Assembly (NCBI RefSeq): GCF_003173735.1
Contig: NZ_CP029551.1
Coordinates: 5,285,001 to 5,349,000 of the forward strand
Length of the DNA: 64,000 bases
Direction of reading: 5' to 3'
Source of the DNA: Methylobacterium radiodurans
GTDB taxonomy: Bacteria; Pseudomonadota; Alphaproteobacteria; Rhizobiales; Beijerinckiaceae
The position numbers were made by a program, and so were the translations under genes. Below, one piece after another: positions 47,005 to 55,587 of this stretch. The notes below the pieces were generated by a model. That model was not told the DNA's origin. It did no database searches and saw only the letters and a list, made by a program, of their open reading frames with translations. Position 1 is the first letter of the stretch, and every line of letters starts with the position of its first letter.

Positions 47005-47578
47005 ATGCGGCGCATGACGCCGGAGGAGTTCTTTCGGTGGCAGCTCGGGGCAGGACGGGCTGTCCGAACTCATGGACGGCGTGCCCGTGCCGCACGTGAA
47101 GATGATGACCGGCGCCGGCGCGCCGCACGACCGGGTCACCGTCAACATCATCGCCACATTGCACGCGCAGCTCCGTGGCAGCGGTTGCCGGCCGACTACG
47201 GACGACATCGCGCTCCGCACCGGCATCGCGACCCTGCGGCGTCCGGACGTCACGGTTGAGTGCACCGACCTTGTCCGCGACACCCACGAGAGGCGGTCGC
47301 TGCGCCTCGTCGTTGAGGTGCTCTCGCTCTCGACGAGCAGCATCGACCGCTTCCGCAAGCTCGACGAATATCGGCGCCATCCGACGCCTCGCTGCATCCT
47401 CCTCGTGGAGCCGCGCTTCCCGAGCGCCGTCCTGTACCGCCGTCGCGACGACGCCTGGGCGGCCGAGATCTACGAAACGATCAGCGACGTCATCGATCTG
47501 CCAGAGAACGGCGCGCGGCTCGCCCTCGCCGACATCTATGAGGACGTCGAATTCGAGCCCACGCGCCGGCCGGATTGA
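47005..47578 (+). pseudogene. Uma2-family endonuclease-like gene, single-base frameshift
   Basis: MRRMTPEEFFRWQLG (from ATG 47005) and QDGLSELMDGVPVPHVKMMTGAGAPHDRVTVNII (in another frame) join into a normal Uma2 (DUF820) N-terminus if one G of the GGGG run at 47047-47050 is removed. The rest reads to 47578 with RTGIATLRRPDVTVECTD, LVVEVLSLSTSSIDRFRKLDEYRRHP (PD-(D/E)xK core). One extra base could be a real mutation or a sequencing error. An alternative start at 47072 would give 168 residues missing the N-terminal strand. Uma2 genes are numerous and mobile; function unproven. Confidence 0.65.
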
Positions 47579-47587
47579 GCCTCGGCT

Positions 47588-47971
47588 CTACCACATGTCC
47601 AGGGCGACGCGGGCCTCGTCGGACATGCGGCTCTGGTCCCACGGCGGATCGAACACCATCGTGACGGTGCAGGACTGCACGCCCGGTACCGCGGAGACGG
47701 CGTTCTCGACCCAGCCCGGCATCTCGCCGGCCACGGGGCAGCCCGGGGCGGTCAGCGTCATGTCGATGGCCACTGCCCGGTCGTCGCCGATATCGACGCG
47801 GTAGATCAGGCCGAGCTCGTAGATGTCGGCCGGGATCTCGGGATCGTAGACGCTCTTCAGGGCGGTCACAATCTCGTCTGTCAGCCGGTCGAGCTCGGCC
47901 GGCGGGATCGCCGAGGCGCCCTCGACCTTGGGGGCGTTGGCGCCGCCGGTGATCGTCGCATCGCTACTCAT
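47588..47971 (-). CDS. sufT: SufT/DUF59 Fe-S cluster assembly protein
   Basis: 127 residues from ATG 47971. The DUF59 core is clear: LTDEIVTALKSVYDPEIPADIYELGLIYRVDIGDD, MTLTAPGCPVAGEMPGWVENAV and VTMVFDPPWDQSRMSDEARVALDMW (TxPxCP and the DPPW signature). Acts in Fe-S maturation with the SUF scaffold. It lies 48 bp downstream of sufS and closes the continuous suf run. Confidence 0.92.
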   Translation of the reverse strand: MSSDATITGGANAPKVEGASAIPPAELDRLTDEIVTALKSVYDPEIPADIYELGLIYRVDIGDDRAVAIDMTLTAPGCPVAGEMPGWVENAVSAVPGVQSCTVTMVFDPPWDQSRMSDEARVALDMW

Positions 47972-48019
47972 CGAAACCTCCTCCGGCCGCGCCGCGGGCG
48001 CGGGCCGACTCGAGAAAAA

Positions 48020-49264
48020 TCAGGTGAACAGCATCTCGGCCTTCGCGAGCGCCTCCGCAAGCGCGTCGATCTCGGCCGTCGTGTTGTAGAGGCCGAACGA
48101 GGCGCGGCAGGTCGAGGTCACGCCGAAGCGGTCGAGGAGCGGCATGGCACAGTGGGTGCCCGCCCGCACCGCCACGCCTTGCCGGTCGATCACGGTGGCA
48201 ATGTCGTGGGCGTGCGCCCCCTTTACCTCGAAGGCGATGACGCCGCCCTTGGCCCTGGCCGTGCCGATCAGCCGGACGGAGTTCATGGCGCCGAGCCGCT
48301 CCTGCGCGTATGCGGTGAGCTTGGCCTCGTGCGCCGCGATGTTCTCGCGCCCGAGGGCCATCATGTATTCCAGCGCGGCACCCAGGCCCACCGCCTCGAC
48401 GATGGCCGGCGTGCCGGCCTCGAAGCGGTGCGGCGGGTCGTTGTAGGTGATCGTGTCCTGCGAGACGGTGCGGATCATCTCGCCGCCACCCTGATAGGGC
48501 GGCAGGCGGTCGAGCCATTCCTTCTTGCCGTAGAGCACGCCGATCCCGGTCGGGCCGTAGACCTTGTGGCCGGTGAAAACGAAGAAGTCGCAGTCGAGGG
48601 CGCGCACGTCGACCGGCTGGTGCACTGCGCTCTGCGCACCGTCGAGCAGGACCGGCACGCCGTGCGCGTGGGCGATCCGCACGATCTCGGCGGCGGGCGT
48701 GATCGTGCCCAGCACGTTCGACATGTGGGTGATCGCCACCATCTTGGTGCGGGGCGTGAACAGCTTCTCGTATTCCTCGACCAGGAAGTTGCCCTGGTCG
48801 TCCACCGGCACCCACTTGATCACCGCCCCGCGGCGCTCGCGCAGGAAGTGCCAGGGCACGATGTTGGAGTGGTGCTCCATGATCGAGAGGATGATCTCGT
48901 CCCCATCCCCGATCAGCCCGGCCCATCCCATCGAGGAGGCTACGAGGTTGTAGGCCTCGGTGGCGTTGCGGGTGAAGATGATCTCGTCGGTGGAGGCCGC
49001 GTTCAGGAACTGGCGCGTCGTCTCGCGGGCGCCCTCGAAGCCCTCGGTCGCGGCGTTGGCCATGTAGTGCAGGCCGCGATGGACGTTGGCGTAGCCGGTC
49101 TCCATGCAGGCCACCATCGCGTCGATGACCTGCCGCGGCTTCTGGGCCGAGGCCGCGTTGTCGAGGTAGACGAGCGGCTTGCCGTAGACCTGCTGGGCGA
49201 GGATCGGGAAATCCTTGCGGATCGCCGCGACGTCGTAGCCTTGGGTGAGGACGGGTGCGTTCAT
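48020..49264 (-). CDS. sufS: Cysteine desulfurase SufS
   Basis: 414 residues from ATG 49264, class II desulfurase. YLDNAASAQKPRQVIDAM, TRNATEAYNLVA, HHSNIVPWHFL, then the PLP Lys in FTGHKVYGPTGIGVLYG, and the catalytic cysteine region VAVRAGTHCAMPLLDRFG with RASFGLYNT at the end. It abstracts sulfur from cysteine for SufBCD. ATG 49264 precedes a family-conserved start; the in-frame extension to 49423 covers the repeat region upstream and is unlikely to be translated. Confidence 0.94.
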   Translation of the reverse strand: MNAPVLTQGYDVAAIRKDFPILAQQVYGKPLVYLDNAASAQKPRQVIDAMVACMETGYANVHRGLHYMANAATEGFEGARETTRQFLNAASTDEIIFTRNATEAYNLVASSMGWAGLIGDGDEIILSIMEHHSNIVPWHFLRERRGAVIKWVPVDDQGNFLVEEYEKLFTPRTKMVAITHMSNVLGTITPAAEIVRIAHAHGVPVLLDGAQSAVHQPVDVRALDCDFFVFTGHKVYGPTGIGVLYGKKEWLDRLPPYQGGGEMIRTVSQDTITYNDPPHRFEAGTPAIVEAVGLGAALEYMMALGRENIAAHEAKLTAYAQERLGAMNSVRLIGTARAKGGVIAFEVKGAHAHDIATVIDRQGVAVRAGTHCAMPLLDRFGVTSTCRASFGLYNTTAEIDALAEALAKAEMLFT

Positions 49265-49285
49265 CGAATCACGCTCGCGAATCTC

Positions 49286-49502
49286 CCTCCCGCTTTCGGG
49301 AGGATGCCCCTGCGTCGGCAGGGTTCGGGTGAGGGGAGCGGTGTAGGTCGGTGCCCGGCATCGAGCGAGCCTCAGCCTGAAGCGGTGTCCCCTCTCTGCG
49401 GGACTTCGTCCCGCCCGCCTCACCTCGTTCGGCCCCCTCCCCCAGATCGGGCCCGCCCAGTCCCGGGGCCCGCCTGTGGAACTCGGGCACCCCCGAGTTC
49501 CA
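49286..49502. repeat. Palindromic hairpin cluster between sufD and sufS
   Basis: Three perfect inverted repeats: 49286-49303 (CCTCCCG-CTTT-CGGGAGG), 49398-49414 (GCGGGAC-TTC-GTCCCGC) and 49477-49502 (TGGAACTCGGG-CACC-CCCGAGTTCCA). The 258-bp gap is unusual in an otherwise tight operon. The arrangement resembles interspersed palindromic (REP-like) elements, which can stabilise or attenuate operon mRNA. Confidence 0.6.
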
Positions 49503-49522
49503 TGGGGGAAGGTTTCGGCACG

Positions 49523-50845
49523 TCAGCGCCGCGCCTTCAGCCAGGCCTCGATCTCGCCGATCAGCGCCGCGCGGGCGCCCTCGTGCGTGACCGCCTCCAC
49601 CGACTCGCCGACGAAGGCCTGGACGAGCAGGCTCTGGGCCTCGGCGCGCGGCAGGCCGCGGGCCATCAGGTAGAAGAGCAGATCCTCGTCCGGTGCGCCG
49701 CAGGTGGCGCCGTGGCCGCAGGCGACGTCGTCGGCGAAGATCTCGAGCTCGGGCTTGTTCATCATCTGCCCCTCGTCGGTGAGGAGCAGGCAGTCGGACT
49801 TCATCTTGCCGTCGGTCTTCTGCGCGATCTGACGGACGATGATCTTGCCCTGGAACACGCCGGTGGCGTCGCCGTCGATCACCGTCTTGAACTGCTCGCG
49901 ACCGACGCCGCCCACCGCCGCGTGGTCGGCGAGCAGGGTCGAGTCGGCGAGTTGGCCGGCGCGCAGCATGGCGGCACCGTTGACGACCACGTTGGTGTCG
50001 TCGCCCGCGATGTGGACGTAGATCTGATGGCGCGACAGCACCGCGCCCGTCACCAGATTCACCGTCTCGACGCTCGCCTCGGTCTCGAGCTTCAGCGACA
50101 GCGTCGAGAGCGCGATCGTGGCATCACCCTCGATGTTGAGGCGGGTGTGCCGGAAAGCGGCCCGCTCGCCGACGACCACGTCGAGCGCGTCGTTCGGCTG
50201 AATGGTCACGCCGTTCGGGCCCTCGTGGCTCTCCAAGAGCGAGAACTCGGCATCGGCGCCGAGCTGCACCAGCACGCGGGTCGCGGTCGAGAACGGCGTC
50301 TCGCCGGTACCGACGAAGCGCAGATGGATAGGTGTCTCGGGCTTGGCGCCGGGCGCCACCGTGATCAGCGCGCCGTCCGCCAGGAAGGCGGTGTTGAGCT
50401 GGTAGACCGGGTTCTCGCGGGCCTGGGTGACCGGAGCGAGCAGCTTCAGGGCGGCGTCGCCCTTCGCCAGAGCCTCGCCCATCGGCACCACCGTGACGCC
50501 CGCCGGGATCCGGTCGAGGTCGGACAGCTCGCGCACGAGGTGGCCGTTGACGAAGGTCAGCCGCGCGGCCTCGATGCCGGCGAAGCCCCGAGCACCGGCG
50601 ACCGCGGCCTTCGCGGCGTCGAGCGCGGGCGCCTCGGCCGGCGGGGCGGCCTCGGTGATCGCCGCGCGCAGGTCCGTGTACTTGAAGGCCTCGACCCGGC
50701 GGCTGGGCAGGCCGGTCGCCTCGAAGAAGCGGAACGCCTCCTCGCGGCTGATGGCCTCCTCGGCGGCGAAGCTCTGGCGGGCCGACTCGAACAGCTTCGA
50801 GAGCCCTGCCTCGGCGGGGGAGCGGAGGTTTGCGATCTCGGCCAT
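49523..50845 (-). CDS. sufD: SufD, SufBCD scaffold subunit
   Basis: 440 residues from ATG 50845. The N-terminal helix EEAFRFFEATGLPSRRVEAFKYTDLRA is SufD-specific (RxxExxKYTxL). The C-terminal beta-helix ends with the family block FADDVACGHGATCGAPDEDLLFYLMARGLPRAEAQSLLVQAFVGE, with His and Cys positions matching the scaffold interface. It assembles with SufB and SufC2. Four bases separate it from sufC. Confidence 0.94.
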   Translation of the reverse strand: MAEIANLRSPAEAGLSKLFESARQSFAAEEAISREEAFRFFEATGLPSRRVEAFKYTDLRAAITEAAPPAEAPALDAAKAAVAGARGFAGIEAARLTFVNGHLVRELSDLDRIPAGVTVVPMGEALAKGDAALKLLAPVTQARENPVYQLNTAFLADGALITVAPGAKPETPIHLRFVGTGETPFSTATRVLVQLGADAEFSLLESHEGPNGVTIQPNDALDVVVGERAAFRHTRLNIEGDATIALSTLSLKLETEASVETVNLVTGAVLSRHQIYVHIAGDDTNVVVNGAAMLRAGQLADSTLLADHAAVGGVGREQFKTVIDGDATGVFQGKIIVRQIAQKTDGKMKSDCLLLTDEGQMMNKPELEIFADDVACGHGATCGAPDEDLLFYLMARGLPRAEAQSLLVQAFVGESVEAVTHEGARAALIGEIEAWLKARR

Positions 50846-50848
50846 GGC

Positions 50849-51601
50849 TTACGCGGCCTCGCTCGTGCGGTACTCGGCGTAGCCGGAGGCCTCGAGCTCC
50901 AGCGCCAGTTCCTTGCCGCCGGTCTTCACGATCTGGCCCTTCGACATGACGTGCACGGTGTCGGGCACGATGTGGTTGAGGAGCCGCTGGTAGTGCGTGA
51001 TGACGAGGAAGGAGCGCCCCTGCGCGCGCAGGGCGTTCACGCCCTCGGAGACGATGCGCAGCGCGTCGATGTCGAGGCCCGAATCGGTCTCGTCGAGCAC
51101 GCAGAACTTCGGCTGCAGGAGCGCCATCTGGAGGATCTCCATGCGCTTCTTCTCGCCGCCGGAGAAGCCGACGTTCAGCGCCCGCTTGAGCATCTCCTTG
51201 TTGATCTCGAGCCGGTCGGCCGCCGCGTTGACCGCGCGGATGAAGTCGGGGGTCGAGATCTCGCCCTCGCCACGGGCGCGGCGCTGGGCGTTCAGGCAGG
51301 CCTTCAGGAAGGTCATCGTGCCGACGCCCGGGATCTCCAGCGGGTACTGGAAGGCCAGGAACACGCCGGCGGCGGCGCGCTCGTCGGGCTCCATCTCGAG
51401 CAGGTTGTGGCCGTCGAGCAGGATCTCGCCATCGAGGACCTCGTAGTCCTCCTTGCCGGCGATGACGTAGGAGAGCGTCGACTTGCCCGAGCCGTTCGGG
51501 CCCATGATCGCCGCGACCTCGCCGTCCTTCACGGTGAGGTTCAGGCCGTTCAGGATGCGGTTGTCCTCGATCTGCACGACGAGGTTCTTGATCTCAAGCA
51601 T
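50849..51601 (-). CDS. sufC: SufC, Fe-S assembly ATPase
   Basis: 250-residue ABC-type ATPase. Walker [12 protein letters not shown] (about 34-44), Q-loop [13 protein letters not shown], signature [11 protein letters not shown] and Walker [14 protein letters not shown], and the H-loop [10 protein letters not shown]. SufC lacks membrane partners and drives SufB-SufD conformational change. It is placed between the small Cys-rich gene and sufD. Confidence 0.96.
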   Translation of the reverse strand: MLEIKNLVVQIEDNRILNGLNLTVKDGEVAAIMGPNGSGKSTLSYVIAGKEDYEVLDGEILLDGHNLLEMEPDERAAAGVFLAFQYPLEIPGVGTMTFLKACLNAQRRARGEGEISTPDFIRAVNAAADRLEINKEMLKRALNVGFSGGEKKRMEILQMALLQPKFCVLDETDSGLDIDALRIVSEGVNALRAQGRSFLVITHYQRLLNHIVPDTVHVMSKGQIVKTGGKELALELEASGYAEYRTSEAA

Positions 51602-51616
51602 TCTAGTCCAAGTCCT

Positions 51617-51856
51617 TCAAAACCATAGCCGATGCATCGCCTGCAGGAAGGCTCGGCGGGCCACCGGAAAGCCGGAGAGGTCGCCGATCACCGCATCGAT
51701 GCCGCACCGGGGGCAGAGGGCGGTGCCCTCTTGGGCGATCCACTCCTCGATCTCGTCCGGCGCGAAGATCTCTAGGCAGTAGAAGCAGCCGCATGCGGCG
51801 CTGCTCCTCACCTCGTCGGCGTGCCGCGAGCAGTGCCGGTGGGCCGCCCGCAGCAC
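51617..51856 (-). CDS. Small Cys-rich (zinc-ribbon-like) protein in the suf operon
   Basis: 79 residues from ATG 51856. MLRAAHRHCSRHADEVRSSAACGCFYCLEIFAPDEIEEWIAQEGTALCPRCGIDAVIGDLSGFPV. Four cysteines in a C-x2-C ... C-x2-C arrangement (CFYC, CPRC) make a likely zinc ribbon. It fits snugly between sufB (25 bp) and sufC (15 bp), implying co-expression. It is not part of the characterised SUF set and its role is unknown. Confidence 0.8.
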   Translation of the reverse strand: MLRAAHRHCSRHADEVRSSAACGCFYCLEIFAPDEIEEWIAQEGTALCPRCGIDAVIGDLSGFPVARRAFLQAMHRLWF

Positions 51857-51881
51857 GTCGTCGTCAGGATCGCCCAGGCGA

Positions 51882-53351
51882 TCAGCCCACCGAGCCTTCC
51901 AGGCTGATCGAGATCAGCTTCTGGGCCTCGACGGCGAACTCCATGGGCAGCTGCTGCAGCACGTCGCGGACGAAGCCGTTGACGATCAGCGCGGTCGCCT
52001 CCTCCTCGGAGAGGCCGCGCTGCTGGCAGTAGAACTTCTGCTCCTCGGAGATCTTCGAGGTGGTGGCCTCGTGCTCGAAGACCGCGGAGGCGTTCTTCGA
52101 CTCGATGTAGGGCACGGTGTGCGCGCCGCACTGGTCGCCGATCAGGAGCGAGTCGCAGTTGGTGAAGTTGCGCGCACCCTTGGCCTTCTTGTGGGCCGAG
52201 ACGAGGCCCCGGTAGGTGTTCTGCGAGCGGCCGGCCGAGATGCCCTTCGAGATGATCCGGCTCGTCGTGTTCTTGCCGAGATGGATCATCTTGGTGCCGG
52301 AATCGACCTGCTGCATGCCGTTCGACACCGCGATCGAGTAGAACTCGCCGCGGGACTCGTCGCCGCGCAGGATGCAGGACGGGTACTTCCAGGTGATGGC
52401 CGAGCCGGTCTCGACCTGCGTCCAGGAGATCTTCGAGCGGGCGCCGCGGCAATCGCCGCGCTTCGTCACGAAGTTGTAGATCCCGCCCTTGCCCTCGTTG
52501 TCGCCCGGGTACCAGTTCTGGACGGTCGAGTACTTGATCTCGGCGTCGTCGAGCGCCACGAGCTCGACCACCGCGGCGTGGAGCTGGTTGTCGTCGCGCT
52601 TCGGGGCGGTGCAGCCCTCGAGGTACGAGACGTAGCTACCCTTGTCGGCGATGATCAGCGTGCGCTCGAACTGGCCGGTGTCGCGCTCATTGATGCGGAA
52701 ATAGGTCGACAGCTCCATCGGGCAGCGCACGCCCGGCGGGATGTAGACGAACGACCCATCGGAGAAGACCGCCGAGTTGAGAGTCGCGAAGAAGTTGTCC
52801 GTCACCGGCACGACCGAGCCGAGGTACTTCTGCACCAGATCCGGATACTCGCGGATGGCCTCGGAGATCGGCATGAAGATCACACCGGCCTTCTCGAGCT
52901 CCTTCTTGAAGGTCGTGGCGACCGAGACCGAGTCGAACACGGCGTCGACCGCGACGCGGCGCTCCGGCGCGATGCCCTCCAGCACCTCGACCTCGCGCAG
53001 CGGGATGCCGAGCTTCTCGTAGGTCTTCAGAATCTCCGGATCGATCTCGTCGAGCGATTCGGGGCCCTTCCGCTTCGGCGCGGCGTAGTAGTAGATGTTG
53101 TCGTAATCGACCCGGTCGTACTCGACGCGCGCCCACTCCGGCTCCTTCATGGTGAGCCAGCGCTTGTAGGCGTCGAGGCGCCACTGCAGCATCCACTCGG
53201 GCTCGTTCTTCTTGGCCGAGATGAAGCGCACCACGTCCTCGGAGAGGCCCTTCTCGGACTTCTCCATCTCGATCACGGTCTCGAACCCGTACTTGTACTG
53301 GTCCAGGTCGATCGAACGGACCCGGTCGATGGTTTCCTGCACGGCAGGCAT
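51882..53351 (-). CDS. sufB: SufB, SufBCD scaffold subunit
   Basis: 489 residues from ATG 53351. [47 protein letters not shown] is the family N-terminus; [31 protein letters not shown] and [25 protein letters not shown] carry the cysteine and histidine region for cluster assembly; the SufB/D core ends [31 protein letters not shown]. It is the site of cluster building in the SUF complex. It lies 71 bp downstream of the desulfurase gene. Confidence 0.95.
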   Translation of the reverse strand: MPAVQETIDRVRSIDLDQYKYGFETVIEMEKSEKGLSEDVVRFISAKKNEPEWMLQWRLDAYKRWLTMKEPEWARVEYDRVDYDNIYYYAAPKRKGPESLDEIDPEILKTYEKLGIPLREVEVLEGIAPERRVAVDAVFDSVSVATTFKKELEKAGVIFMPISEAIREYPDLVQKYLGSVVPVTDNFFATLNSAVFSDGSFVYIPPGVRCPMELSTYFRINERDTGQFERTLIIADKGSYVSYLEGCTAPKRDDNQLHAAVVELVALDDAEIKYSTVQNWYPGDNEGKGGIYNFVTKRGDCRGARSKISWTQVETGSAITWKYPSCILRGDESRGEFYSIAVSNGMQQVDSGTKMIHLGKNTTSRIISKGISAGRSQNTYRGLVSAHKKAKGARNFTNCDSLLIGDQCGAHTVPYIESKNASAVFEHEATTSKISEEQKFYCQQRGLSEEEATALIVNGFVRDVLQQLPMEFAVEAQKLISISLEGSVG

Positions 53352-53422
53352 CAGCGTCTCCTAAGCATCTCCGGCGTCAAGGGCCGGGGCTGTCTTGCGG
53401 ATGGCTCGGGGCATCGCGCGGC

Positions 53423-54592
53423 TCAGGCCGCCACCCCTCGCCGCTTATATAGGGTGGCGATCACCCGTTCGAAGGCGTCGAGGAAGCGGGACACGTCCTC
53501 GGTGCGCGAATTCCAGCCGAGACTGACGCGCAGCGCCCCCGCGGCGAGCGCAGGGCTCACGCCCATGGCGGCGAGCACGGGAGAGCGCGCGACCTTGCCG
53601 GAGGCGCAGGCCGAGCCTGACGACACCGCGACCCCGGCGAGGTCGAGGCTGATCAGCGCGGTCGGCGCGTCGAGGCCCGGCACGGCGAAGGTCGCCGTGT
53701 TCGGCAGGCGCGGCGCGCCCGCCCCGAACATCACCGCGCCGGGCGCCAGGGCGACAACACCGGCTTCCAGCGCGTCCCGAAGACCTGCCAGCCGCGCGCC
53801 TTCCTCGCCGAGGCTCGGCGCCGCGATCGCCGCCGCCTCGCCCATCCCGACGAGCGACGGCAGGGCCTCGGTGCCGCAGCGCAGGCGCGCCTCCTGGCCA
53901 CCGCCGCGGACGAAGGCCGTCTCGAGGGTCACGCCCGCGGCCAGAATCAGGGCGCCGACGCCCTTCGGCGCCGCGAACTTGTGTCCGGAGAGCGTCAGGG
54001 CGTCGAGGCCGAGAGCGGCAAAATCCAATGGAATCTTGCCGACCGCCTGGACCGCGTCGCTGTGCACCAGGGCGGCGCCGTGCCGCCGGGCCAGGGCGAC
54101 GATCTGGGCCAGCGGCTGGACGACGCCGGTCTCATTGTTGGCGGCGTGGACCGAGATCAGCACCGTCTCGTCGCGCAGTGCACTGAGGCGAGACGCGAGC
54201 GCGTTGAGATCGAGCAGGCCGGCCGCGGTCACCGGCACGACCTCGACTGCGCCCTCGGGAAAGCGGTGGCCCGCGGTGACGCAAGGGTGCTCGGTCGCGC
54301 CGATCAGGAGGCGGGTCGGCGCGGGCAGGCCGGTCCGGCGCAGGGCACCCGACAGGACGGCGTTGGCCGCCTCCGTGCCGCCGCTGGTGAACACGATCCG
54401 GGTCGGCGCCGCGCCGACGAGGCGGCCGAGCGCGGCGCGGGCCGCGTCGAGGGCGGCGCGGGCGGCGCGCCCCTCCGCGTGCACCGAGGACGGGTTGCCG
54501 GGCAGGGCCAGCGCGCGCGCGACCGCTGCCGCGACCTCCGGACGGACCGGGGACGTGGCGTTGTGGTCGAGATAGGCGCGCTCCTGGCTCAT
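53423..54592 (-). CDS. Class I cysteine desulfurase (IscS/NifS-like)
   Basis: 389 residues from ATG 54592 (MSQERAYLDHNATSPVRPEV). FTSGGTEAANAVLSGALR, ATEHPCV, ISVHAANNETGVVQPL, then the PLP Lys in LTLSGHKFAAPKGVGAL, and the active-site cysteine in VAVSSGSACASGKVARSPVLAAMG with the loop typical of NifS/IscS, distinct from SufS. It heads the suf run, giving the locus two different desulfurases. A longer frame to 54673 lacks conservation. The two Irr-type boxes lie 160-195 bp upstream. Confidence 0.9.
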   Translation of the reverse strand: MSQERAYLDHNATSPVRPEVAAAVARALALPGNPSSVHAEGRAARAALDAARAALGRLVGAAPTRIVFTSGGTEAANAVLSGALRRTGLPAPTRLLIGATEHPCVTAGHRFPEGAVEVVPVTAAGLLDLNALASRLSALRDETVLISVHAANNETGVVQPLAQIVALARRHGAALVHSDAVQAVGKIPLDFAALGLDALTLSGHKFAAPKGVGALILAAGVTLETAFVRGGGQEARLRCGTEALPSLVGMGEAAAIAAPSLGEEGARLAGLRDALEAGVVALAPGAVMFGAGAPRLPNTATFAVPGLDAPTALISLDLAGVAVSSGSACASGKVARSPVLAAMGVSPALAAGALRVSLGWNSRTEDVSRFLDAFERVIATLYKRRGVAA

Positions 54593-54751
54593 CGGGGCTC
54601 CATCATCCTCAGGTCGCGACATTTCCTTGCTTTTCGCCCCTGCCGTCGTGCTAAGCCCCCGCGGAAACCGCACGGGCAGGTCCGAGGAACGGCGACGGGC
54701 AACGGGTTCGCCCGAACCAGCGCACTGGCGCTGTCTCGGATCGGTTCCTAT

Positions 54752-54787
54752 TTTAGAATTGTTCTAATCCCCTAGAACCATTCTAAG
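54752..54787. promoter_or_regulatory. Two tandem Irr-type iron control (ICE) boxes
   Basis: Box 1 (54752-54768): TTTAGAA-TTG-TTCTAAT. Box 2 (54771-54787): CCTAGAA-CCA-TTCTAAG. Both match the rhizobial ICE pattern TTTAGAA-N3-TTCTAAA with one and about three mismatches, each preserving the TAGAA/TTCTA core, with centres 19 bp apart. They lie between the divergent desulfurase/suf operon and the alpha/beta hydrolase gene, so iron status probably controls one or both promoters. Confidence 0.75.
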
Positions 54788-54890
54788 AGCGCTTGTAAGT
54801 CGGGCGCGAGCCGAGTCAAGGCGGTGCCTGGATGTCGCACGGCGCGACGCGGATTCGGTCCGGCGTCCGCCACAGGAGTCAGAGACGCGT

Positions 54891-55547
54891 ATGCCCGAGG
54901 TCATCTTCACCGGTCCGGCCGGTCGTCTGGAAGGCCGTTATCAGGCGCCGAAGAAGCGCGGCGCCCCGATCGCGATCATCCTGCACCCGCACCCCCAGTT
55001 CGGGGGTACGATGAACAATCAGATTGTGTACAATCTTTTCTACACCTTCGCCAATCGCGGCTTCGCGGCCCTGCGCTTCAATTTCCGTGGGGTCGGGCGC
55101 AGCCAGGGCGCGTTCGATCACGGCTCGGGCGAGCTGTCCGACGCGGCCGCCGCGCTCGACTGGGTGCAGTCGGTCAACCCGGAGGCGAAGTCCTGCTGGA
55201 TCGCGGGCGTCTCGTTCGGCTCGTGGATCGGCATGCAGCTCCTGATGCGCCGCCCCGAGATCGAGGGCTTCATCTCGATCGCCGCGATGGCCAACCGCTA
55301 CGACTTCACCTTCCTGGCGCCCTGCCCATCATCGGGACTGTTCGTGCACGGCTCGGAGGACCGGGTGGCGCCGGCCCGCGAGGTGATGCCGGTGATCGAG
55401 AAGGTGAAGACCCAGAAGGGCGTCATCATCGAGCACCAGATGGTCGAGGGCGCCAACCACTTCTTCGACGGCAAGGTCGATGAGCTGACCCAGACGGTCG
55501 ACACCTATCTCGACAAGCGCCTCGGCGCGCGGGACGAGGTGGCGTAG
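54891..55547 (+). CDS. Alpha/beta hydrolase
   Basis: 218 residues from ATG 54891. IAIILHPHPQFGGTMNNQIVYNLFYTFANRGFAALRFNFRGVGRSQG gives the oxyanion/HP motif, GVSFGSWIG is the nucleophile elbow with Ser, and FVHGSEDRVAPA supplies the acid with a C-terminal GANHFF His. This matches the YpfH/KANL3-type small hydrolases of alphaproteobacteria. The cytosolic substrate is unknown. It is divergent from the suf locus with the Irr-type boxes between. Confidence 0.9.
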   Translation: MPEVIFTGPAGRLEGRYQAPKKRGAPIAIILHPHPQFGGTMNNQIVYNLFYTFANRGFAALRFNFRGVGRSQGAFDHGSGELSDAAAALDWVQSVNPEAKSCWIAGVSFGSWIGMQLLMRRPEIEGFISIAAMANRYDFTFLAPCPSSGLFVHGSEDRVAPAREVMPVIEKVKTQKGVIIEHQMVEGANHFFDGKVDELTQTVDTYLDKRLGARDEVA

Positions 55548-55558
55548 TGGATCGCACA

Positions 55559-55583
55559 CCCTCCCCCCTTCTGCGGGGGAGGG
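55559..55583. terminator. Bidirectional terminator hairpin
   Basis: CCCTCCCCC-(TTCTGC)-GGGGGAGGG between the hydrolase stop (55547) and the convergent synthetase stop (55588). Strong stem; only short T/A runs. Confidence 0.6.
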
Positions 55584-55587
55584 AAGG

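Noticed and set aside
48152..51628. A 1158-codon plus-strand frame opposite sufS-sufD-sufC
   Set aside because: A shadow of the suf genes; no domains and no start context.
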